Part shown: piece after piece, positions 1 through 7,559 of the stretch
How the letters are laid out: the number at the start of each line of letters is the position of its first letter
Numbering within the stretch: position 1 is the first letter of the stretch
Source of the DNA: Bacteroidota bacterium
Lineage (GTDB): Bacteria > Bacteroidota > Ignavibacteria > Kapaibacteriales > Kapaibacteriaceae
NCBI GenBank assembly: GCA_003488525.1
Contig: DNLG01000170.1
Location: 6,311 to 19,884 of the forward strand
Direction of reading: 5' to 3'
DNA: 13,574 nt
Notes under the pieces: generated by a model
Databases searched by the model: none
The model's input: only the letters and a program-made list of their open reading frames with translations
What the model was told of the DNA's origin: nothing
Position numbers and translations under genes: made by a program

Positions 1-1
1 T

Positions 2-1027
2 CCCGGGCCGGTAACGCCGGCCACCTACGATTCAACCGGCTTCGGAGTGGCTACGCAGGCAGAGTTTGAGATCCGCTCGAACATGGCCTCGCTGGTCGCA
101 CTGATGAAGACCGCCCGCCAGCCCGGCGTGCGACTGTCTCAGAGCGAGATCGCGTCACGCCTCGCCCCCTTGTCAGGCTTCATTCCGCAGAGTTTCACCG
201 AGAAGCTCGCAACGTATTCGGCTGAGCTTTCCGATGCCAGCGGTGGCACATACTCATGGCAGTCGCGTCCGGGCATGAATGCCAATGGCGGAACCTACGG
301 TGGATACCTCTTTAGCGAGCATGGACTCGAGATGGAGCAGATGATCGACAAGGGGCTCTACGGTGCGATGTTCTACACGCACGCTCGCAGCATTGTTGTA
401 TCGGGTGTGACAAACGAAAGCATCCATCGCATGCTGGCTCTGTTTGGCGCGAACCCGGACTTTCCTAACACGGACCGCGCTCAAGTTCGCCCTGATGTTG
501 TTGCGGCGGCCTACTGCGCGCGCCGCGATCAGAACGATGGTAAGGGGATGTACTCACAGATCCGTCGTGAGTTCATCCGAGCGCAGACAGCCGTGATTGA
601 GGGCAAATCCACAGAGGCACGTGGGGCCGTCGAGGCAGCGTTCCGCCTGTGGGAACGGGCCATCATGGCCACGGTGATCAACTACACCTATACGGTGGTG
701 ACCGAGCTGAGTGCGACCAATCCGTCCGACTCCTCGCGCGGTCTGGCCATGCATGCCTACGGCGAGTGTATCGGATTCCTCACGGGCTGGCGCTTTGTGA
801 ATGCGGCAGATCGCACCATTACCACGGCCCAGATCGATGAACTGCTGAGCCTTCTGAAAGCACCGTTGAACGGTCCGTGGACGTGTTATGAGATCTGGCA
901 GCAACCACAGGTAAACCTGACGCGGGTTGTCAATGCCCGGGAAACGCTCCAGTCTATCTACAGCTTCAGCGATGAAGAGATGATCTCGTTCAAGAGCAAC
1001 TGGGTGAACGTGCAGGGACGACGCTGA
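2..1027 (+). CDS. DUF4856 domain lipoprotein, 5' end missing (partial)
   Basis: The frame is open to the left edge of the window, so this is the 3' part (341 codons) of a longer gene whose start and probable lipoprotein signal lie upstream. A GTG at 47 could be read as a start, but the residues before it (TYDSTGFG, partial residues 8-15) fit the opening of the DUF4856 domain, so it is internal. Further segments that fit DUF4856 as I know it are EMEQMIDKGLYGAMFYTHA, then LALFGANPDFP, YCARRDQNDG, LWERAIMATVINY and, near the C-terminus, AYGECIGFLTGWRF. The biochemical function of DUF4856 is unknown. Such proteins are often encoded beside imelysin-like lipoproteins in Bacteroidota, as here, which suggests an envelope role in iron acquisition. 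The TGA overlaps the next ATG by one base (TGATG), implying translational coupling. Family assignment is by recognition of sequence features, not a profile search. Confidence 0.82.
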   Translation, partial: PGPVTPATYDSTGFGVATQAEFEIRSNMASLVALMKTARQPGVRLSQSEIASRLAPLSGFIPQSFTEKLATYSAELSDASGGTYSWQSRPGMNANGGTYGGYLFSEHGLEMEQMIDKGLYGAMFYTHARSIVVSGVTNESIHRMLALFGANPDFPNTDRAQVRPDVVAAAYCARRDQNDGKGMYSQIRREFIRAQTAVIEGKSTEARGAVEAAFRLWERAIMATVINYTYTVVTELSATNPSDSSRGLAMHAYGECIGFLTGWRFVNAADRTITTAQIDELLSLLKAPLNGPWTCYEIWQQPQVNLTRVVNARETLQSIYSFSDEEMISFKSNWVNVQGRR

Positions 1028-2130
1028 TGAGACGCGCACGTTTCGTTATCGGAGTCGCCATCGTTCTTCTGACCACCTCTTGTGCGGATAACAGCGGTCC
1101 GGTCGACAGCAACTTTGATCGCACAGGCATGCTCACGGCCATTGCCGACAGGATCATCATCCCGTCGTATGATTCGGCCAGCACCGCCGCCGCCGATCTT
1201 GCAACAACGTGTCAGGGGGCTCTTGGCGACCAGACGTTAGACGTCGCTGAGCTGATCAAACTTCGCGAGGCTGCGCGCATGCTGATGCGTCGCACGCAGC
1301 ACATCGCATCCTTCAACTTCGGACCGGCCGAAGGGGACTTCGGCACGCTGATGCAGGAGATCGGTACGTTTCCGTGTGACACTGCGGGCGTTGCGTCGCG
1401 CATCGCTTCGGCCGATACCTCGTTGACGGACTTTCGCCGAGACACTCGCGGTCTAGCCGCGCTTGACTACCTGCTCTGGGGCAGCGAGTCGGATCAGCAG
1501 ACCGCGGCACTCTTCAGTGGCATGCAGGGAACAAGTCGACGCGCCTATCTCCTGGCAGTAGCGATCCGCCTGCGTGCTGAGCTCACAACTGTGAGCTCAC
1601 AGTGGAAGTCGACGTATCGCTCGACCTTTATCAGTCGCAGCGGCACCGACGCCGGAAGTTCCGTGTCGCTTCTGTTCAACGAGCTCAACAAGAGCTTTGA
1701 ACTCCTCAAGAACTTCAAGCTTGGGCTGCCCCTTGGCCTGCGTGCGGGACAGACTTCAGCGGAGCCGACCAAGATAGAGGCATACTATAGCGGCCTATCG
1801 TATGAACTTGTCGGCCTGCACTTCCGCTCGATCAAGGAGATATGGTCGGGCAGGCTCTCCGACGGTACGGTCATCCCTTCCTTCCGTGAATATCTCCTGG
1901 CAGTTGTCAACGGTCCACGTCTGGTAGAGGATACCGAAGCACAACTGGCGCGGATCGATGCTGCCTACGCAACAGTGAGTCAGAGCAACATGGGTGAGCT
2001 CATCCGCAGCAACCCGCAGGCGCTCGTAGCGCTGCATACGGAATTGCAGAAGCTCACACGTTTCATCAAGAGCGAGATGTCATCGTTGCTGGGAATCTCG
2101 ATCACCTACAGCAGCGGTGACGGCGACTAG
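1027..2130 (+). CDS. Imelysin-like (peptidase M75 family) lipoprotein, iron-regulated type
   Basis: This 367-residue protein begins with a short signal (MRRARFVIGVAIVLLTTSC), with Cys19 as the probable lipidation site; the lipobox TTSC is non-canonical. The mature part is largely helical. It carries segments typical of Bacteroidota imelysins: RGLAALDYLL (141-150), KLGLPLGL (231-238), EAYYSG (251-256) and an acidic C-terminal end GDGD (364-367). Imelysin-like proteins are cell-surface or periplasmic proteins implicated in iron uptake, and no protease activity is assumed. The family's GxHxxE motif appears here as G142-L-A-A-L-D147, so both the His and the Glu are replaced. The start at 1027 overlaps the preceding stop by one base and has AGGGA (1014-1018) 8 nt upstream. 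The gene sits between a DUF4856 lipoprotein and an HTTM gene, the usual context for this subgroup. It probably acts as a substrate-binding partner of the receptor encoded downstream. Confidence 0.85.
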   Translation: MRRARFVIGVAIVLLTTSCADNSGPVDSNFDRTGMLTAIADRIIIPSYDSASTAAADLATTCQGALGDQTLDVAELIKLREAARMLMRRTQHIASFNFGPAEGDFGTLMQEIGTFPCDTAGVASRIASADTSLTDFRRDTRGLAALDYLLWGSESDQQTAALFSGMQGTSRRAYLLAVAIRLRAELTTVSSQWKSTYRSTFISRSGTDAGSSVSLLFNELNKSFELLKNFKLGLPLGLRAGQTSAEPTKIEAYYSGLSYELVGLHFRSIKEIWSGRLSDGTVIPSFREYLLAVVNGPRLVEDTEAQLARIDAAYATVSQSNMGELIRSNPQALVALHTELQKLTRFIKSEMSSLLGISITYSSGDGD

Positions 2131-2133
2131 TGC

Positions 2134-3411
2134 ATGATTGACAGGCGTCCGATGTCGCTCGCCCCCTTGGCGATCCTTCGCATCATCTTCGGTTCGGTGA
2201 TGGTGATCTCCTGCGCACGTTTTGCATGGCTGGGGTGGATCAAGGAGCAGTACATCGACCCTGTCGTACACTTTCCGTACGCAGGATTCGAGTGGGTTGT
2301 CTCACTCGGTGATCCGGGGATGTACGTGCTGTTCGCGGTGATGGCACTGGCAGCCGCAGGAGTTGCTCTCGGCGCGTGGTACCGCATCAGCAGCGTGGTG
2401 TTCTTCCTCAGCTTCACGTATGTGGAGCTGATCGATAAGACCTACTACCTCAACCACTACTACTTTGTCAGCATTGCAGCGCTGCTGTTCTGTCTGGTTC
2501 CGGCGCATCGCATGTTCAGTATCGATGTGCTGCGCAGACCCGACCTGCGGGCGGATGTGATGCCGCGCTGGGTGCTTGACGTGTTCAAACTTCAGATCGC
2601 GATCGTGTATGTCTTCGCCGGCCTGGCCAAGATCAACCAAGCATGGCTGATCGATGCCATGCCTCTGCGCATCTGGCTGCCGGCGCAGAGCGACCTTCCA
2701 CTGATCGGTCCGCTCATGACGCTTTGGTGGCTGCCATGGGTGTTTTCGTGGGCCGGAATGCTGTTCGACTGTTCCGTACCGTTTCTGCTGTGGAACCGTC
2801 GAACGCGTCCCTACGCATATGCTGCCGTGATCGTGTTCCACGTGATCACCGGAATGATGTTTCAGATCGGTGTCTTCCCGCTGGTAATGATCGCCATGAC
2901 GCTGGTGTTCTTCGAACCGGGTGCATCGCGCACGCAACACCGAACCTCCGAGGTGCTTGCACGAATGCCTCGCCCCCTTGCCATCGTCCTTGTTGCACAC
3001 GTTGCCCTCCAGCTCGTTCTGCCCTGGAGGTTTCTGCTGTATCCGGGTGATCTTTCGTGGACCGAGGATGGCTATCGGTTCTCGTGGCGTGTGATGCTGA
3101 TGGAAAAGGCCGGTACGGCAACGTTTACAGTATGGGATGGGGCTTCCGGACGCGGAGGAATCGTTGATAACAGCGAGTTCCTCAATGCGCATCAGGAAAA
3201 GCAGATGTCGATGCAGCCCGATATGATCGTGCAGTATGCCGGCTTTCTTCGCGACGAGTTTACGCGTCGTGGCGTTACACGTCCGCGTGTTACCGCCGAC
3301 GTGTGGGTGACGCTGAACGGGGCTCCTGCACGCCGCATGGTCGACCCGCAACGGGACCTATCAAAGGACCAGATCGGCCTTGGACCACACTCATGGGTGC
3401 TGGCACGATGA
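2134..3411 (+). CDS. HTTM-domain integral membrane protein, vitamin K-dependent gamma-carboxylase-like
   Basis: This 425-residue protein has hydrophobic segments near residues 10-31, 62-82, 87-100, 108-122, 150-165, 197-220, 228-259 and 282-298, followed by a soluble C-terminal domain (about 300-425). The segment YVFAGLAKINQAWL (159-172) matches the HTTM core; K166 aligns with the lysine that acts as catalytic base in human gamma-glutamyl carboxylase. Other family-like stretches are ELIDKTYYLNHYYF (98-111), FHVITGMMFQIGVFP (235-249), GYRFSWRVMLMEKAG (313-327) and, in the C-terminal domain, HQEKQMSMQPDMI (353-365). Animal homologues use reduced vitamin K to carboxylate glutamates; bacterial homologues are mostly uncharacterised and their substrate is unknown. 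The ATG lies 3 nt after the imelysin stop, and the stop overlaps the receptor start (ATGA), so co-translation is likely. A role in an envelope iron system, perhaps using menaquinol, is inference. Confidence 0.87.
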   Translation: MIDRRPMSLAPLAILRIIFGSVMVISCARFAWLGWIKEQYIDPVVHFPYAGFEWVVSLGDPGMYVLFAVMALAAAGVALGAWYRISSVVFFLSFTYVELIDKTYYLNHYYFVSIAALLFCLVPAHRMFSIDVLRRPDLRADVMPRWVLDVFKLQIAIVYVFAGLAKINQAWLIDAMPLRIWLPAQSDLPLIGPLMTLWWLPWVFSWAGMLFDCSVPFLLWNRRTRPYAYAAVIVFHVITGMMFQIGVFPLVMIAMTLVFFEPGASRTQHRTSEVLARMPRPLAIVLVAHVALQLVLPWRFLLYPGDLSWTEDGYRFSWRVMLMEKAGTATFTVWDGASGRGGIVDNSEFLNAHQEKQMSMQPDMIVQYAGFLRDEFTRRGVTRPRVTADVWVTLNGAPARRMVDPQRDLSKDQIGLGPHSWVLAR

Positions 3412-5663
3412 GACACTCATTGCAGATGGTGTTTCTCAGTGTGCTGGCGTTGCTTTCCGCAGAGCACGTGCTCGTTGCCGGAGGTGCTACCGCCGAAGGT
3501 GCCGGCGCCGAGCCGGCCTCGCTGCCCGGTGCGAAGGACACCATCCTCATGCGCGTCGTGGAGGTCTCCGGCCTGCATGAATCACCCTTTCTGATCACGC
3601 GCATTGATGACGTGGAAAACGGCGTGATCTTCGCAGCCAAGAAGACCGAACGGATCTCGCTGGCAAATGTGATCGCCAACACGGCTACAAACAATACACG
3701 TCAGACATTCTCGGCCATCGCGGGTCTTACCATCTGGGAGAGCGATGCGGCCGGACTGCAGCTGGGCATCGGAGCGCGTGGATTGAATCCGAACCGGACA
3801 TCGAACTTCACGACTCGGCAGAACGGTTACGATATCTCGGCAGATCCGCTGGGTTATCCCGAAAGTTACTATACACCACCGCTGCAGGCACTTGAGCGCA
3901 TTGACATCGTGCGGGGCGCAGGGGCGCTACGCTACGGAACACAGTTCGGCGGAGTCGTGAACTTCATCATGCGTGAGCCCCCTCGTCAGCATCCCCTCAA
4001 TGCCGAAGTGATGCTCACCGGTGGCTCTTTCGGATTCGCCAGTGGCCTGGTGCGTATCGGAGGTACGTCGGGGTCGACGTCGTATAGCGTGATGGGACAG
4101 TACCGACGCGCTGACGGATGGAGACCTAACAGTGAGTTCGACCAGAGACTCGGCTATGCCTTCGTGCGCCACGTCGTTAGTCCGAACCTGCGCATCACGG
4201 CTGACGTCACGACGATGAGCTATCTGGCCCATCAGGCCGGCGGACTCACGGATCGTCAGTTTGCACTCGACCCGGGCTCCTCTTCTCGTGCGCGTAACTG
4301 GTTCAACGTTGACTGGACGCTGGGCTCAGTGACCGCCGACTGGTTCGTTGATTCGACCACGTCGCTACGGTCCATGTTCTTCGTCAACTCAAGTTCGCGT
4401 GCTGCGCTCGGCAATCTCGACCGTATCAACATCATTGATCTAGGTGGTGAGCGCACCATGATCGATGGACTTTTCCGGAACATTGGTAACGAAACAACCG
4501 TCCAGCAGGATCGCACCATCCTGGGTCGACGAGTCTCGCTGCTGGCCGGAGTCCGGCTCTTCCGCGGCGTCACCACACAGCGTCAGGGAACCGCATCGGC
4601 CGGAAGTGGTCCGGAGTTTCAGTTCTCCGGAAGGGGCACGCGCGACGGGTCCGACTTTACCTTCCCAAACACCAACGTTGCGGCATTTGCCGAAGCTGTC
4701 ATTTCACTGAGTGAGAATCTGCGCGTTGTACCGGGAATTCGTGCCGAACACATTTCCACGCGAGCTACCGGCCGTTACGGACTCTCGGTGCGCGACCTTG
4801 CAGGTAATCTCATTGCCGATACGCTGATCAACGAAACACGTCAGCGTGACCGTACCATTCTGCTCGCAGGTATCGGTATGAGCTATAAGACCGGCCCGAT
4901 GGAACTGTATGCGAACCTGACGCAGAACTATCGCTCGATCACCTTCAGCGATCTGCGCATCATCAATCCCAATCTCTTGGTCGACGCGGACATTGCCGAC
5001 GAGCGCGGTGCAACGGCCGACGTTGGCGTGCGCGGCACCATCGGTGATCTGCTGTCGCTGGACGTGTCGCTCTTCTACCTCAGCTATCGCGACAAGATCG
5101 GCGAAGTACTTCGCAGTGACCAGGCGCCGTTGTATCTGCCCTATCGATTCCGCACGAACGTGGGCGATGCATATACGACGGGCATTGAGGCCATGACGGA
5201 GGTCAGTCTCACTCGTCTCGTCGGCTATGAGGCAGACGAGCCCGTTCCTGATGTTCACCTGATGATCAATGGCTCCGTTGTCAGGGGGCGCTATAGTGTC
5301 CCGCGTGACCCGTCGATCAACGGCAACGTGATCGAGTATGTACCGGATGTTGTCCTGCGCACGGGCCTGATCGTGCGCTACGGCAGCTTCCGCAGCTCAC
5401 TGCTTCTGTCCCATACCGGACGTCAGTTTACCGATGCCACCAACGCCGAATTCTCGGCCTCTGCCGTCAGCGGTGCGCTGGCCGCGTATAGCGTAGCCGA
5501 TCTGACGATGACCTACACGATCAGTCCCGTTGTGATCGAGCTGACGTGTAACAACCTGCTTGATACGCGCTATGCTACGCGGCGAGCAGAGGCGTATCCC
5601 GGACCCGGACTCATACCTGCCGAGCCGAGAAGCATCTTCCTCGGAATGCGCCTTACGCTCTGA
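3408..5663 (+). CDS. FecA-like TonB-dependent outer-membrane receptor
   Basis: This is a 751-residue outer-membrane receptor for TonB-driven import, probably of a ferric chelate. The chosen ATG at 3408 forms an ATGA overlap with the HTTM stop and begins a signal peptide (MRHSLQMVFLSVLALLS, cleavage likely near Ala29). An in-frame GTG at 3303 would add 35 residues inside the HTTM gene and put the signal in the interior, so it was rejected. The plug lies at about 75-192 and includes NNTRQTFSAIAGLTIWES (95-112), GARGLNPNR (122-130), RQNGYDISADPLGYPESYY (137-155) and IDIVRGAGALRYGTQFGGVV (165-184), which closely follow the FecA/Fe(III)-dicitrate receptor pattern. The rest is a beta-barrel ending in RSIFLGMRLTL. 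No N-terminal signalling domain and no carboxypeptidase-like repeat is visible, so FecR-type transcriptional signalling is unlikely. The substrate cannot be read from sequence. TonB/ExbB/ExbD are not in the window. Confidence 0.93.
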   Translation: MRHSLQMVFLSVLALLSAEHVLVAGGATAEGAGAEPASLPGAKDTILMRVVEVSGLHESPFLITRIDDVENGVIFAAKKTERISLANVIANTATNNTRQTFSAIAGLTIWESDAAGLQLGIGARGLNPNRTSNFTTRQNGYDISADPLGYPESYYTPPLQALERIDIVRGAGALRYGTQFGGVVNFIMREPPRQHPLNAEVMLTGGSFGFASGLVRIGGTSGSTSYSVMGQYRRADGWRPNSEFDQRLGYAFVRHVVSPNLRITADVTTMSYLAHQAGGLTDRQFALDPGSSSRARNWFNVDWTLGSVTADWFVDSTTSLRSMFFVNSSSRAALGNLDRINIIDLGGERTMIDGLFRNIGNETTVQQDRTILGRRVSLLAGVRLFRGVTTQRQGTASAGSGPEFQFSGRGTRDGSDFTFPNTNVAAFAEAVISLSENLRVVPGIRAEHISTRATGRYGLSVRDLAGNLIADTLINETRQRDRTILLAGIGMSYKTGPMELYANLTQNYRSITFSDLRIINPNLLVDADIADERGATADVGVRGTIGDLLSLDVSLFYLSYRDKIGEVLRSDQAPLYLPYRFRTNVGDAYTTGIEAMTEVSLTRLVGYEADEPVPDVHLMINGSVVRGRYSVPRDPSINGNVIEYVPDVVLRTGLIVRYGSFRSSLLLSHTGRQFTDATNAEFSASAVSGALAAYSVADLTMTYTISPVVIELTCNNLLDTRYATRRAEAYPGPGLIPAEPRSIFLGMRLTL

Positions 5664-5666
5664 GCA

Positions 5667-7472
5667 TTACTTACAGAACGTCTGTGCCAACTGACTGGCT
5701 TCGGCACTGCCGATCGCCGCGGCCTGTCGCCAGTCGGCACAGGCTTCACTGGCCCGACCTACGTTGTAGAATGCCTTACCGCGGTTGACGTAGCCGACCA
5801 TCAGTGCCGGGTCGAGTGCAAGAGCCTTTTCAAAGATTGGTAGCGCCGTCGGCAGATCTCCCTGCTTGGCAATGATCGAAGCGATCATGGCCCATCCTTC
5901 AGCGAAGTTCGGCTTCAGCTCCATCGACCGGCGGTAATGCTTGAGGGCATTGGGCATGTCCTCGCGTCTGCTGTACCAATTGGCCATGTTATAGTGCGCA
6001 GCGAACAGCTCCGGGTTACGCAGCACGGCCTGCTTGAAGTCGTTGCCCGCATCGGCATCGCGCTGGATGTTCTGATAGAGAACCCCACGGTTGACGTATG
6101 CCTCGGCATACTCCGGACAATACGTCATGGCCGATGTGTAGTCAGCTTCAGCCCCTTTCAAGTCGTTGGAGATGGCGCGCAGGTACCCACGATTCAGGTA
6201 GGACATTCCTGAATGCGGATTGCCGGCGATGGCCATGTCGTAAAACGCTCCCGCCGTCTTGTAGTTCTTGGCGCGCATGTACGAGAAGCCACCGTAGAAA
6301 ACCACTGCAGCCAGGATGGCCAAGCTCACCGAAGATCGATGACGGCTGTCCATGAGACGTCCAAGAATAACCGCTATGACGATGCCGGTGCCCACCATTG
6401 GCAGGTACGAGCGATGCTCCAGATAGTCGTAGGCGATCTTCCCCAGCTCGTTGGTATAGGCAACACCCGGAGCAGAGAACAGAAGAAACCATCCGATGCC
6501 GAAGATCGTGAGCTTACGTTCGTTGTCTGTGGCATGACGCAGTGCGGCAACCACCAGAGCAATGGCAACAACGGAACCGAGACCGGTCACGAGCCACGTA
6601 AAGGCCGGTAAGGGGGCCAGCCCGATCGGCACGAGAAACTTGCCGATGGTTTCGGGAATGGCGCGCAGGTTATTCAGAAATGGGATAAAACCGAACACCG
6701 TTGCATCGGGATACTTCGGGATGACCATGCTGCGGGCAACAAACCACAGGACAATCGGAATGAGGCACGGCAGAAGCGTCAGTGCAAGGGTCTTGGACGT
6801 CTCGGCACGACGTGGGTACAGCATCCACCATGCGGCCGTGATGATGATCGGGATCAGTACCGAGGTTTCCTTCGAGAACATCGAAAGGAAGAAGCATACG
6901 TGCAGGAAGATCAGCGTCGAGACCTTGCCGGTATCGAGATATCGGAACGTAGCACGCAGACATAAGAGCGTGAACATGGCAATCAGCAGGTCGCCCCTTC
7001 CCGGAATCCACGCGATCACATGCACGAAGAGCGGACTTGTTGCATAGATCAGCGTCGTCGCCAGCGCCGTGCTCGGTCGGAACCGAAAGTCTTTCAGCGT
7101 GAGGAACAGCAGCCAGCAGGTGGAGATATGCAGCAGGATATTGGTCAGATAATACGCCCAGCTTTTACCCTTACCGATCTGCGTATCGAGAAAGATCGAG
7201 AGGTTCTGCGTCGGCCGGTAGAAGTTGCGTCCCGGGTTGTTGAAGAACGCGTCACGCTGCAGGACTTCAAAAACGTTCGACGGATTTTTCAGGAGCTTCT
7301 CGTTGAACGTGATGATCACGTCTTCATCGAACTTGCCGATCGTGAAGCTCATGGACTGGCCGTAGAGAACCAGTCCGATGATGGACAGAAGGATCAGAAC
7401 CGAAACCGGACTGCTGAACTGATCAAGCAGTGATGACGATGATGCGCTGGAAGTGCGTTTAGTCTTGGCCAT
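5667..7472 (-). CDS. GT-C/TMTC-like polytopic membrane protein with C-terminal TPR repeats
   Basis: A 601-residue protein in two parts. Residues 1-400 hold many membrane segments (about 22-38, 106-125, 136-153, 161-175, 184-199, 204-218, 229-246, 287-310, 322-335, 357-372, 380-398). The first extracytoplasmic loop is acidic (FDEDVII, 48-54), followed by WIPGRGDLL (155-163) and YDYLEHRSYLPMVG (348-361). These resemble the conserved points of GT-C glycosyltransferases of the TMTC/DUF1736 type, where an acidic pair in loop 1 serves catalysis. Residues 420-601 form about five TPRs (for example SYLNRGYLRAISNDLKGAEA, AYVNRGVLYQNIQRDADAG). A protein O-mannosyl- or other polyprenol-linked glycosyltransferase is the likeliest reading, but TPR-bearing membrane proteins of unknown role look similar. 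The ATG at 7472 (MAKTKRTSS) was preferred over an upstream in-frame start at 7589, which would add a basic, non-hydrophobic leader crossing the divergent gene's start. The stop is 3 bp from the convergent receptor's stop. Confidence 0.8.
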   Translation of the reverse strand: MAKTKRTSSASSSSLLDQFSSPVSVLILLSIIGLVLYGQSMSFTIGKFDEDVIITFNEKLLKNPSNVFEVLQRDAFFNNPGRNFYRPTQNLSIFLDTQIGKGKSWAYYLTNILLHISTCWLLFLTLKDFRFRPSTALATTLIYATSPLFVHVIAWIPGRGDLLIAMFTLLCLRATFRYLDTGKVSTLIFLHVCFFLSMFSKETSVLIPIIITAAWWMLYPRRAETSKTLALTLLPCLIPIVLWFVARSMVIPKYPDATVFGFIPFLNNLRAIPETIGKFLVPIGLAPLPAFTWLVTGLGSVVAIALVVAALRHATDNERKLTIFGIGWFLLFSAPGVAYTNELGKIAYDYLEHRSYLPMVGTGIVIAVILGRLMDSRHRSSVSLAILAAVVFYGGFSYMRAKNYKTAGAFYDMAIAGNPHSGMSYLNRGYLRAISNDLKGAEADYTSAMTYCPEYAEAYVNRGVLYQNIQRDADAGNDFKQAVLRNPELFAAHYNMANWYSRREDMPNALKHYRRSMELKPNFAEGWAMIASIIAKQGDLPTALPIFEKALALDPALMVGYVNRGKAFYNVGRASEACADWRQAAAIGSAEASQLAQTFCK

Positions 7473-7559
7473 GATGCAGTGTTTTCCCCTGTGCGAAATG
7501 CCCCGCAATATCGCCATTGCGTCTGACTTGATGGGAGGCGTCATCCGTAATTTCGGACC
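7473..7559. promoter_or_regulatory. Divergent intergenic region, 87 bp, between TPR membrane protein and second receptor
   Basis: Both flanking genes start outward from this stretch, so it must hold their promoters unless transcription starts inside the opposite gene. On the plus strand, TTG (7528-7530), a 17-nt gap and TAATTTCG (7548-7555) loosely resemble the Bacteroidota promoter (TTTG about -33, TAnnTTTG about -7), with one mismatch in the -7 box. If it is used, the receptor mRNA would be nearly leaderless. On the minus strand, a GGGG run sits 13 nt before the ATG at 7472, too far for a good Shine-Dalgarno. The region as regulatory is well supported by geometry; the individual boxes are weak. 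Confidence 0.45.

Noticed and set aside
47..49. GTG as the start codon of the first gene
   Set aside because: The frame is open to the window edge and the residues before the GTG fit the start of the DUF4856 domain, so the gene begins outside the window.
554..1039. Minus-strand open frame (161 codons) opposite the DUF4856 gene
   Set aside because: Shadow of the coding strand, where the domain matches are clear and the operon junction is precise.
1590..1601. TGTGAGCTCACA as a lac-type or CRP operator
   Set aside because: CRP sites need a 6-bp spacer (here 2) and the site lies mid-gene; kept only as a low-interest palindrome finding.
2302..3351. Long minus-strand open frame (349 codons) opposite the HTTM gene
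   Set aside because: Composition is His/Arg/Gln-rich, with no recognisable domain; it is a mirror of a well-supported membrane protein gene in GC-rich DNA.
3303..3407. N-terminal extension of the FecA-like receptor from a GTG at 3303
   Set aside because: It would lie inside the HTTM gene and push the signal peptide 35 residues inward; the ATG at 3408 gives a clean signal peptide and an ATGA coupling.
4704..5258. Minus-strand open frame (184 codons) opposite the FecA-like receptor
   Set aside because: It mirrors barrel codons of the receptor and shows no domain or signal; the receptor reading is certain.
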